Source: Paragonimus skrjabini miyazakii (taxonomy: Eukaryota > Platyhelminthes > Trematoda > Plagiorchiida > Troglotrematidae). Taken from it: DNA of 64,000 bases. This document shows positions 24,544 to 36,000 of the stretch, in pieces; within the stretch, counting starts at the first letter, position 1; each line of letters opens with the position of its first letter. The DNA lies in the NCBI GenBank assembly GCA_014338405.1, contig JTDE01021387.1, positions 29,198 through 93,197 on the forward strand, given 5' to 3'. The notes under the pieces are model-generated. The model was not told the DNA's origin. It searched no databases and saw only the letters and a program-made list of their open reading frames with translations. The position numbers and the translations under genes were made by a program.

Positions 24544-27500
24544 GATCCACCAAATGATCTAGGAAATGGACTGTCCGCGCAGGACTCCTCGATTAGTCCA
24601 CACTGGAATTCAACAACACCACAAATGGGTATTGAAATTTTATTACTAACGAGAAGTTCGGCAGATGTGATGGGAAAGTGGAATGAGGGGAATCCGAAAG
24701 TTGATGATTAGTTACGATATACAATAATGGTAAATAAAACGACTGGGACCGCGACTGCATTTATTATCATGTTCAATAAGCGCATGCTTCCCCGGTGCTA
24801 TATTATAAAGATGATGATCTGTAAAGAACATCAAGGTGTTCTAGATTTACTGTTATATTGTCAGAATGCTGTTGTTCATTCGATGAGATCAATGAAATAA
24901 CTCCAGAAATAGTGATCAGCTGACAGTATACGCTGCGATATAATTACTAACATACAACTAACTACATAGGTCCAGTGGAATTAACTGAAATATTTTCTAG
25001 CCTATCCCAAGGCAGCCGTGTCACACAGAACCTCGTCACTTTCAATAAACGATCAACATATTTTCCGTCACTGTGTTCATTTTTTGTGGTGGCGGTGAAA
25101 TTGTTTAAGCGGGGAGATTTGTGTGAGTGGTGAAATTTTTGTAGTTGCGCTACTGAGCACATTGAGGAAACAGAAGAGCTATGGAGAAGAAAATCCACCG
25201 AACTCTGACTTTTGCTAGAATCTGTTGTCAGTTGTCATTAGGATCACAAGGTTGACGTTAATTTTTTTGTGACAAGTAGCTTTCAATACATGCTTCAAGC
25301 GTGTCGTAGGGAATGAAAGAAGAGAACAAAATTTCTTCTGGGATACCCCAATTACTTTTAAGTACATTAAATTTCACACATTCTGCCAGTAGTTCGAGTC
25401 ACAAAATTCGAGCTGGAAGTGTCGTCGGGCTGGAGCATACTGTTCGTATCACCACTTTTCTAAAATAGCTGTCTTCCATTTAGTGTTTTTCATAACCGAT
25501 TAATACGGTGCACTTTTTGAGAAAGAGTGAACTGAATAGTTTACAGCTCTTAGTCTGCATGAAGTAAGTAAGTAAAATATTTGTAATTGCTTTACCTTCG
25601 ATCAAAAGTAATGCTGTTTTTTGTAGGTACACTGGTGGAAGGTTACCAACCAGTCTACCCAATAAATTTACAAAACACAATGGAATGGATAAACTTATTT
25701 TTGATTATTCCCCATCAAGCCAACCGCACTAGGTTTATGCGAAACAAAACAAGTATGAGTAAAATGATGTTAACCACGTCAAAGAAATCTACGGAGACAA
25801 CTTTTAGACACGATTGCGTCACAATTATGAAGTAACCTTTTAAAAAATCATCATAGAAGTGTTCACACCATGCATATTTTATTTGGCGGATGTCCGTCGT
25901 AGACTATTAAAACGTAAGGTTAGTTATCACTGACACAATTCATTGTGCAATTATTAATTAATTAGCCATAAAAAATCATTATTGTGGGTAATGCCGGTTC
26001 AGACCTCTATTGATACTGCTGAGTAGAAGTCGGTGAATGGGGTCTGACTGCATCCGTCGAGATCTCGATAGTTCTTGTATTTAAATGTTCTCCCTCCGGA
26101 TACCACTGTGTGTTAACCTGAATACAGTAAGAAAATGCTTATTTATCAGTTTCCAGAGGTTGGAAGACCTACGCGGTGAAACAGAGTTCAGAACACCATT
26201 ATACTAGGTTATTTGCTGTGGTTGTTCCTGAACTTCCGAACTAGTAGATTTCCTAAATATCATGAGAGAGCAACAGCTGCGTGTATCTGGAAAAACAATT
26301 CTTATGATACAAATGTGAAGTGTGGCCACATCGACCGATTCAGGTCTATTGCAATTGAATGGGTATAGGTTGGAAGGTTTTTAGTAGTTCTACGGTCTGG
26401 AGTAATGATCGCAGTGTGATACACTAGAGGAAGAGGTAACATAAGACAGCTTTGATACTGATTGTGAATCAACATTTCATATACCCTGCAAACGAACGCG
26501 GTTTAGCTTACGGCGCAAACAGTCTGCGGTATTCCGTGATCTTTGGATCCGGAAAATATCGTCCGTTTAATCGCAAATGTACCATCTCAAACCCACTCAC
26601 TTAAAGTGCCCACACGTTTCGAAACTTAGCGTTGCAGAAAGAAGGAACATTCGGTTTTCAACATAAATATTCCGTAGGCACTGTTGGTGTTTTCAGAGTA
26701 GGTGAGGTTGTTGGCATCAAATTTTTCACTACGGTTTTCTCACACTTTTTTGGTTTTGCAAAAGCAGATCACTGTTCCTCGTAAAAAGGTTAATATGATC
26801 GTTAGTGTGGTGTCAAATATGTTGCCAACTGGATAAGCCTTTTCATTCTAATCGAAAATAGTCACATTTCTGTCACACTTCCAGTATAATAATACAATTC
26901 ACTCATTGTGATACCCATGTAATATATTAAATAAGCGCAGGCTATGGAACAGAAATCAAACTTCGCCAGTCACCTTATTCCAGACTTAGAAAGGTCAATT
27001 GACAACCATTTTCCCTTACGTTTTTCACTCACTACAGACCGGATGATCGTTCCTAGGAGATACTGCTACGGCGTAAGCCTAGGTCTCGTTAACAAGCGAA
27101 ATTTACTTCATGGGAAAGTGTAGGAATGCGGAGGTACTTTTACAAGTGCTTACAGAAGTGGTCATGTTCGGACGTACACTCGCACGTTTTCTCTGTCGAT
27201 GGTGAAATGATCAAGCGTGCGGTAAATGCATAAAGCTCCAATCTGTGGTCACTGACAAACGTACTTTGTGGCGTACGCCAGTAATCAATTTTAGCAAGGT
27301 CTTCCCATCTGATACATAGCTTCGATACTTTTTCAAGATCAACAGTTTGGAGATATATTTTCCGAAGTGAATTGTTTCGGACAGAATTGTCGTCGGGATG
27401 GTTTGACCCTGAAGGCACGTTTCCATTGTTGCTGTTGCTGTATTTATTGTAGATCGTTCGAGGTAAGTGATCACAGAACCCTGGCGCAATAACTAGCTAC

Positions 27501-28625
27501 CCAGGCCGATTGAAGAAAATTATTATTATTGTTTTTGTCGTTATTGTGGTTGTGGTCGTGGTAAATAGGGAGTCTTGGTAACCATTGTTTACAAGACCGA
27601 TGGTGGATCGTTATCGTACATCCAGTCATCTCTTCTCAATCTATCCTGTGCAAGTAATTCATTAGCTCAGCCGACTCAAAATATTTTCATCCAGCTCGAC
27701 ATACTGATCAATGAAATCGTAAGGCGGATAATTGAATTCGCTTTTGTAATAACACTAATATGACTCGTATGACGTACGTATTCTTATGAAGAGCCTAGGT
27801 TTAGCTGGGTCGGTAGCCTGAATCAAAGGGAAAACAAACATGAACACTGCATTTAGGTTACGTGATCTGTACTGTTTGCCCAGCTGACCACATGCACTGA
27901 TGCCCGGATATATGTTATAATCGGGTATAAAAGTGTTCGATCAGAACATACATTAAACAGTCTATAGTGATGGCTGACGTCTCTCAAAACAATAAGACTG
28001 TTATTATTTAATAATAATATTATTATAATATAATAATATTTAATAATACTGAGCCAATTTCTGGTCAGATGGAAGACGTAACGTGAGCTTTCATTATCAT
28101 ATCGTCAGCGCTTTAATCTGCGAGAATCTATTAACATAATATCTAGTGCTGAAATTCTGTTAGGTTTATTGCGGGTGCGTCATAATGATACTGTCCCGCA
28201 CCGCTGTTGCATGTCTATAGGGCTGTCCGAGTAATTTCTCAGTACTGACAGTTTACTCCGGTTAACTTGATCAATCGATCTTAATTCCCTTTGAGCAACT
28301 CGCTATCACCTTCGGTAGTTAATCCCACGGATTTCGTAACCGCACAGGCCCTCTAAGTTAGGCGAGCGAATGAAGAGCTTACATCGATGCCTTGAATGTG
28401 CCCAGTTTAGTCATGAGAGGATGCGCTTTCAGTAAATCTATCACCCAGACAACATCGGACTTACAGTAAGGCACGCGTAAATAAACGGAGGCTGATAAGC
28501 AATCCAACATAAAGCCTAAGACAAGAGAAGTAAATTAACTTATGTAAACGGTACAACCAAAACGTGTAAATAAAATAACAACCACTTAACGAATAATATA
28601 GACTTATGATTGCAAACTGTTAACA
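24544..28625 (+). other. Intron, no gene recognised
   Basis: It contains a TTATTATTATTGTT-type low-complexity patch near 27520-27560 and the AT-rich repeat listed separately. Open frames here (for example 25587-25835 and 27140-27489) carry no motif I recognise. Confidence 0.4.
28001..28048. repeat. AT-only simple repeat with dyad symmetry
   Basis: About 48 bp composed only of A and T, built from TTATTA and TAATAA units arranged so that much of it can pair with itself. It resembles a degenerate ATT microsatellite. No function is indicated. Confidence 0.8.
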
Positions 28626-30425
28626 TCATGGTAGTGATGAGTTAACTACCATTTGCTTCTGTACACGAAGCTGGGGTTTGTAATGCTGTATCGTAATGGC
28701 CTCAGTAAAAGGTAAAGCATGTTTATTGATTGGGCGATATAACACGCGAAAAGCCCTCTCCACTGGAGTTACGAGTCCCGTTTCTTCCAAATGTCGTGTG
28801 ATAGAAGACTGGGTGGCGCCGGTTTTGTTGTTCCCTAGCCATTTGAGAATGTGCTCCGAGACACGTGTCCCAAGCGTTCTCAGCGTTCGACCGATGCACT
28901 TGACTCCACAAGTACAAGTGAATTCATAAATAATGTTGGATGTGGCGAGTGGGTTGTTTGAGTCTTTCCTCGGTGTGCAAGGCAGCCGTGTCATCTGGTT
29001 GATCAGTCTTAATTCTGCCACGTTGTACGCATCTCAGAGGGCGCGCTTTAGTCTACGTTGGATGAGGGTGGTTACATCCTCACCCTTGTATGGCAGTGAT
29101 GTATACACAGGTTTGCGAGACACTGTTTTTGATATTGCCCGTTTCGACCCTTCTCTGGCCTATTTCGAGATAAACCGCACGGGGTATTCGTTGTGCATAA
29201 ATGTTTGGTGGATAAAGGCCGATTCCTCCTCGATCGACTCGGGTGAGCAAATTCTGCGAACCCCACTGAAGAGGTTTTGAACGAGACCACGTTTGAGCAA
29301 TATTGATGCAAAACTTTTAAAGTGAATATACTGCCCCGTCCAACTGGGCTTCCTATGCACCGTTTGCAGATATTTCCACATCTAGGAAGGAAAGTTTGTT
29401 GTTTTTCTGGACTTATGTGGTGAACGCAATGTTCGGGTGCAGACTATTCAGTTGTGCGCAGAGTTGGTCAGGATGGCCTCGTGAGTCACACACACACAAA
29501 ATATGTCGTCAACATGTCGTTTATACAGCGTTGTAGTGTAAATAGCTGTTGCTGCTTGTATTTCCAAATAGGCCATAAAAATATCGGTGAGTACTGTCCC
29601 CAGTGGGCTTCCCATCGCTACGCCATCAATTTGTCGGTAAAATTTACTATTGAATAAAAATTGAATATTCATGGTGCACAGGTACAAGAGCTTACGAATT
29701 TCAAACAAAGGTAGTGTGGGGGATATGTTGTGTTCTGTTGCAAAGTTATGAGTAATTAATATCATTTTGGTTAGTGGAACATAAGTAAAGAGTGATCTTA
29801 CATCAAAAGATACCATTATCTTGTCCTTTATTTTGAGATCTCTTATGGAATCAACAACTGAAAATGAGTCTTTCAGACTATGTTCAGCCATCTTCTTGCG
29901 TAGTGGTTGCAGCAACCGGAAGAGCCACCGGGCCAGTCTATAATACGGCGAGTTGACCATCAATAGTATGCTAGTTTAGGTATGCCAGTTTTGTGAGTTT
30001 TCGGTAAGTCATACATTTTGGGTATCTGGGATCCTTTAGGTAAGAGTTCACAGTAGGTTTTCTAATCAACCAAACTGCCCTTTCTTAAGTTTCGTAGACA
30101 GTCAGTGACTTTCTTTTCCACAGATATAGTGAAATCTATCTGCCTAGCATCCACGCGGAATTTTGAGCCAGAATTTGTGACATTTTAGTGATATAGTCAG
30201 TTTTATTCAGTATGACTACACCGGATCCCTTGTCCAGCGGTAAGATGATAATGGCGGTCCATTCGAATATAACTGGTTCTGTGTGCTATTCCCATTCCAG
30301 CTGATGACTCATTCCTATTTTCCGTCTATTTATATTGATGGCTGCCAGTTGATCACAGTCTGTGTATCGTAATCGAAGAGATTGGTCGAAATGTTTTGCA
30401 GAGTATATCCCACGTAATATTGGCA
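28626..30425 (-). mobile_element. Penelope-like element copy 2a (RT to endonuclease)
   Basis: Read on the - strand from 30425 down: an N-terminal block AIIILPLDKGSGVVILNKTD; then MYDLPKTHKTGIP; then RT with SFDVRSLFTYVPL (catalytic Asp), YRQIDGVAMGSPLG and the HVDD catalytic box in KRHVDDIFCV. Next is the linker WTGQYIHFKSFASILLKRGL and RRICSPESIEEE. Last is the endonuclease, with IIYEFTCTCGVKCIGRT and YKPQLRVQKQ (29021-28626). This is the full domain order of a Penelope-like element, but spread over several frames with stops between (longest RT frame 29963-29448). In intact relatives RT and GIY-YIG endonuclease act together in target-primed insertion. Copy 2b is directly joined at its 5' side. 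Confidence 0.88.
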
Positions 30426-31450
30426 TATTCTTATGAATAAATTGTTCCGGTTACCCATTTTTAACGGGTATGTTAAATACAAATTGTACCTCCTCTTCAG
30501 TAGTGTCGCCCGGGCATATTTTCATAACCCTGTTTATTAAGCATTGGATTAGATTCCTCTTTTGTCGTAATGTTACAAAACTATTGAAGTCTGTATACTG
30601 GCCCGTCCAAATTGTCTTTGTTAGGGAGTCCAGTTTTTTCCGTTCAAAACCGTCTTCGTGCTCGAAAAAAACGATTAATACGATCAAAATGAGCGGAACT
30701 GTCCAGAACGGTCGAGAGGTAACCTTGGCTAGTTTTTACACGTCTAACCTTTATCCCGCTATGCTCATTGGTGGCCTAGCGGCCTTAGCTATTTTTTGGG
30801 TAACTATCCTATTTTATGATTTGATACTGTATTTAGGTCACTATGCACCATATAAATGTCTTGTATTTTTCGCCTTGTTGTACACGATTTGGGGCGAAAC
30901 AAAACTGTTTTTCTGCAAACGTCTTTTGGCTTGTCTTGGGAGAAATTATGGGGACAATCGCGGCATTTTCGTGACCGAGACTTTCCGGGTTAATTATCAC
31001 AAGAAGAGTTCGATTTCTGCCAAGCGCACTACTATATCGAGGACGAACCAGTTTATCTTTTTGAGGGTTTACAACAGCCTTACGACACATCTTTCATTAA
31101 ACAGCACCGTCCTCGCGACTAGACACCAGCAGGTATAGGAATGCCTTACTCACGGGCAATTCGGGTTCTTGGGTAAAAGGAATATTTCAATTAGCAGAGT
31201 TGAAATGTGACATTACTTTTCTGAGGCTTTTAGATTCATCTGCCACACAGATGATATCGTCTGCACGACGTATTTAAGAAAAGACTGATTTTATTTAATC
31301 ATCTAATGAGCTATACCCTAGATTTGCCATAAAGATATCAGCCAGTAGTTGGCCTATTTGCGACCCCATCGCTACTTCGTCTTTTTTGACGGTATAACCT
31401 GCCGGAAAACTTGAACTGAACGTTGTATGTCCCGCGATATAGTATCTGCT
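30426..31450 (-). mobile_element. Penelope-like element copy 2b (RT end to linker), split by an insert
   Basis: On the - strand 31440-31170 encodes DEVAMGSQIG, LLADIFMANLG and a catalytic box RRADDIICV (Val of YVDD replaced by Ala), then NIPFTQEPE and FLYLLVSSRGR, corresponding to the RT C-terminal FLDVLV block. The linker follows only at 30640-30430 (KTIWTGQYTDFNSFVTLRQK, KICPGDTTEEEV, then a stop where Tyr is expected, then PEQFIHKN). Family spacing between these two parts is a few tens of residues; here about 440 bp intervene. The copy then abuts the N-terminal region of copy 2a in the same orientation. Stops make it inactive. Confidence 0.8.
30689..31122 (+). other. Unrecognised coding-like segment inserted in PLE copy 2b
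   Basis: From an ATG at 30689 the + strand encodes MSGTVQNGREVTLASFYTSN and then a strongly hydrophobic stretch (AMLIGGLAALAIFWVTILFY) followed by CLVFFALLYTIW, consistent with one or two membrane segments. The frame stays open to 31138. A different frame from about 31010 to the stop at 31120-31122 reads FDFCQAHYYIEDEPVYLFEG and QQPYDTSFIKQHRPRD, which looks more protein-like than the open frame there. A frameshifted retrocopy of a small membrane-protein mRNA would explain both parts. I do not recognise the protein, and a chance frame is possible. The larger open frame that starts at 30470 is antisense to PLE sequence in its first 200 bp. Confidence 0.35.
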
Positions 31451-32910
31451 TTAGAAGAACTAAAGCAATTGTCATATCACCTAGTCACTCTGACCGATTC
31501 GTTCAAGCCATCCTATCGAATATGTGGGACACTACCAAGGCGGGTCAAAGGTCGTATAGTGGCAATCATACAGACCATTGAAATTTGTCTACAATCACCA
31601 TTGTGTTCCAAAAGCGGCCAATAGAAACACTGAACTATCCATGATCGTGCACATAAATCCAGAATAGAATGATTGCATAAATATGCAGCTTCTCTCGCGA
31701 ACTTCCTACAACTCACATGACCAATGTTATGTAACTAATTCTCATAACTCAAATCAGACAGACATTGATGACTGACATCTCTCTTTCCAGCGATATGTTA
31801 TCTACCACCTCCATCGTACCTCTATAATTGTATTGTATTTAACCTGATGAAGAAATACACAAAATATACACAAAGTCTAGTGTGATATGATAATTGTGTG
31901 GATGGTCGGTAATCTCAAAGGTTCATACAGACGATATGTACTTCGAAAACACCGTCGACAATATAAGAATGTCTCGTTCACCTTGAGTCCACAGAACCGC
32001 GGCAAGTCTAGGCGAGACTGCCGCACATTATATCCAGTGTACATGCCTGCCACTTGTGAGTTGGTTACATCAAATCACTTCGCTCACCATTCTTTATCGG
32101 ACAGTATGTCAAATGGAGACAAGCGGACACATACAAACCAATCTGGTTTTTGTGTCGTTCTCAATAAAGCTGTTTGTGTTCACGTCTTCTCTTTCCTTTG
32201 TAAATAATCGAGCCTTTCGTCCGAGTGCGTGACTGCAGTAGAGCCGTGCCATAGCAATGATCCTCACTTGTCAAGTAACAACAATGTATATGTTATGACA
32301 GCAATAAATTCATCCATTAGTTAGTTATGTATGCATAAATATGGTCGAACATTTTTATCGCTTTCCTCAGTATTCACCAGTCCACTGTACACATATGATT
32401 TTATTTGAATGCATTATCAAAGGCTACTGCTGATTTGCCTATGGTATTTACTTAAATCATGTGAATGGTATTTGCTTACTGTCCTAGTCGAATCGTATGA
32501 GATCCCTTTGGTTACCACTTGGACAAAGCTTGCTTTTTATACTCTCTTTAAAATAGTGTAGGTATAACAGTTAACTACTTGCAACCGATCACTCCTCCAC
32601 TTAATCTCGAAGCCCTATTCCAAGTCGTAACCAACAGGCTATAATCTTTGGGATTGTCACACTAGTTCCCATTTTGTTCGCAATGCATCATGAAACGAAG
32701 TCCATCTGGTTGTCAAAAAAAGGCTTCCTGACTATTTAGAATAGATCCACTAACACTTGTTTAGAATGTGCATTTTAATCAATCTTGCGAAGAAAATTGA
32801 AGGACACATAGACCATGCTAATAAGTATATTTATAAATCTGGAGGCGGTATGTTATTTAAGTTGTCACTTTGATGCAATCATCAACCTACTTGAAGTAAT
32901 TAGTGCTCAG
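31451..32910 (+). other. Intron, no feature recognised
   Basis: A 106-codon open frame at 31887-32207 has no motif or splice context. Nothing else is seen. Confidence 0.4.
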
Positions 32911-33020
32911 GTGATAGGTGACCTGAACTTGGCTGGATACCTATTATTTGATTTGTTTGATGGGGTCGTTAGTCGTCACCTGAAAATATCCGGGTTGGTG
33001 TTTTACACTGGAGTCCCTCA
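32911..33020 (+). CDS. GLT1D1: GLT1D1-like glycosyltransferase, exon with VIGD and TGVP
   Basis: The proposed exon begins after TTAGTGCTCAG and ends before GTAAGC at 33021. It is 110 nt long, phase 0 at the start and phase 2 at the end. It encodes 36 residues beginning VIGDLNLAGYLLFD and ending SGLVFYTGVP. In GLT1D1-type enzymes the VKDP segment is followed by a short stretch, then a V-I-x-G beta strand, a helix, and a G-V-x-L-x-G-x-x-P turn before the conserved S-x-S-E-G region. This exon fits that order. Its end phase matches the next exon; its start phase does not match the end of the 7313-7468 exon (phase 1), so one small exon between them must be missing. Similarity here is weaker than for the other exons, and the acceptor has only a modest pyrimidine tract. 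Confidence 0.5.
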
Positions 33021-36000
33021 GTAAGCTAAGTTCCTTGCTGCAGATAGTCCACTAAGTTGTGCAATAGATTTTCATATACAAAAAAGCACACAGTGTTATC
33101 ACGGGTTTAAGTCGCAGTCGTGTCTCGCCTCTCCGACGCCTATGTATCAATTCAATTGACGTTGGAAAGTTACAGTAAGTTCATCCGCTGTTTTCTTTCT
33201 GCGATCTGAAACTTCTGCTCCCGTATAATGACACATAAATAATCAGAAAGAACAGTTTTCGGAACATGAATTTCATCGTTGTTCTAGACCAGACATTAGA
33301 CAAAAATCCTGTTAGCTTACATTCAGACATGACGGTGTGATTCGAATTTGTCCACCAACATCCTCAAAAACATAAAAACGCATGCGTATCAAGGTAACGT
33401 TGATGAACACTGTGTGGAAGTAAATAGTTTAGAAGATCAAGACTGTCTAACACCAGACCGCCTCTTACTTCATAAGTTCAATTGCCAAAATTTGCTAGAC
33501 CCTTATGGTTGCCAACTATCATAAACATCTTCAATTTTTTCGAAAAGCTGTCTGAGTTGTACCTATCAAACTTGTAGGGAAAACTTTAATAATCTGACAA
33601 CGCGTATTCGGCAGCACCCGTATCATCAATTTATCATCTGACTATAAGATATACAGCGCCACAATGAGACTGTATTTTTTCAACGTTCCGAGATATATAC
33701 ACTTTCATCAATATATACTGTGAAACTGAGGAGACTTGGGGCATTATTTTTGAAGCCAGAGCGGGTTTTGTGTTCTTTGATGGTGAACACTCTGTGCATA
33801 GAAGCATACGTCTGTCGACAATTCACAAATGTTTCTGACCCCAGATTTCCATTGTTAAAATTAATCTTTAACGATAGTAAGACAGGTCAACAATGAAGTT
33901 ACCGCATAGATTATACATCTATATATTCAGTGATACTGGTGGTGTTGACACGTCGTTTTGGACCTTAATTAGCTAGGTGACAATTGATTTCTGAAGGTGG
34001 ACGTAATTTCGGACACGTTGCAGTGGAACCCAAAACGTTACAGTGTTAATCCTCCAGTTGTTATCAATTCTTGTATGTTGGTTCATTCATGGTTTTGCGT
34101 CCTGTCAAATGAACTACCTTTGATTATCATAAGTAAAAGTGCAATACGAATGAAATGTGGCAGATTGTACATGCTGCTTTCAACAAAGTAAACTGAACCT
34201 TCACCACAGTCGACTTGTTCATTCTACTATATTTTTTCCAAAATTAAATTTCCCCTGATTATTCCGGCCTACCTTAGTTTGGACTTACCTCGGAATAGTT
34301 TTGTAGACAGCCTATCTCTTTAACAAGCGCCTTCAACGAGAGGTGATTCTATAAAAAAAGAGACGTGGACGCAATGTAAGATTGTATTTCTGTGTATTTT
34401 AGGTTGCAGTGTAAACCTGTGTGACTTACTGACGTTTACCGCATTTCCCATTTTCTACCTTCTCTATTTTTTACTCTACAGAATGGAATTCCAAACCAGT
34501 AACAGTTTTGAATCAGAAAACGGATGAACAGTTATCTCGACCGTACCATCATCATCTCGTATATATCGGATCAGTGGTTAGTTCGTTGAGACAGACTGAA
34601 AATGATCACGGTTGCATCCAGGCAAAATTTTCAGCCATCTACATTAAAAAATAGGTGAACGGGTCGCGAGTTTAGATTTAGCTATAGCTTATCATTTGTG
34701 CTATATTTTGACCAGAGTGAAGATTGAATCTCAGTCTGTCAGTTTGCGTGACGGTTTTGTGATCGCTGTTAGGACCGATCACCGTCAGTGAGTAACGGTG
34801 ATACTGTCTGATCAATTCGGCAGAACGTACGGCAACCGTTCCGTTAATTCCGATCAATTCTTGAACACTGTAGATTTGTCTGCCTAGTTGAGGTTAAAGA
34901 TTACAGCCAATCTACAACATAATTTTTTTTCCACAGACGAATAGGTTAAAGATATATACTCTGAACGTAAAGCAACTTTTTCCCCTCATGATGGGCGGAA
35001 AACAGGAGTAGAATTAAAAAATAATTTCGGTCTAAGGTGTGGTTTTGAATAGTCATATAAGTCTGATACGAGGGCCGTTGTGTATTGTTTATAAGAGCAC
35101 GAACTAAAGTTCAACTCTAGGTTAAAATAAGTATACGCATACATTCTCTGGTGTCATCAGTCATTCTCGGAAGAAAGTAAGTTACCGTACTCTTGAGTAT
35201 GACTCAGAAAAGTTCAAATACACGCTATTGTTGTATAATTCCATAGTGTTGCACCGTATGAGTGTGAAAGAATAGTTAATTTCTGATGATTTCACTGGTA
35301 TTCCATATCATTCATGCTCTCGTCCTCCACCTTTTGTGTCTCCTTCAACAAAACGGGACTACAGTCCGATTCCACTTAGCATGAATAGCAACCTAAGATT
35401 TCGAAGTTGTCATGTTAATGTTCACAGTTTTCAGGTAGGATTCCCAGACATCGTTGTAACGGTGCATGTGATGAGCCGATTGCACAGTTTTTTCAGGGAC
35501 CTGAAGTTTATATATCCAAGTTACACTGCCTAATCATAACAACCGTCTCGAAATNNNNNNNNNNNNNNNNNNNNNNNNNNNNNNNNNNNNNNNNNNNNNN
35601 NNNNNNNNNNNNNNNNNNNNNNNNNNNNNNNNNNNNNNNNNNNNNNNNNNNNNNTTGAAGTAATCTACCGCCGTCAATTTCAGTACACTTAAAAATGCTA
35701 CCGACACCTCCACTGGTCATTTGGTATCAATATTCAGATAACAAACCAAATTTCGCTTCTCAGACTGAGTGAAGCGGGTCGACATAACAGGAGTCACGTG
35801 AATTCTATTCAGCTGAACCAAAAACGCGTTTCGTTTGATGTTGATCGTTTGCGTTTGTTTGACCTTAATGTAAGTGCGCCGTAGGCACACATCAGTTTTC
35901 TCTACTATCAATTGATACCCGTTACTTCTCTGTTGGGCTTGCATAGTGTTGTGGTGGTTGAACTAGTCGACGTGTTGCCTAAAGCACAAGATGAAAAAGG

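Noticed and set aside
25621..25680. TTTTTTGTAG followed by an open stretch, tested as the missing glycosyltransferase exon
   Set aside because: No suitable donor leaves the required phase, and the peptide does not resemble the expected segment.
30470..30688. First third of the 222-codon + strand open frame
   Set aside because: It is antisense to recognisable Penelope linker coding. Only the part from 30689 may be meaningful.
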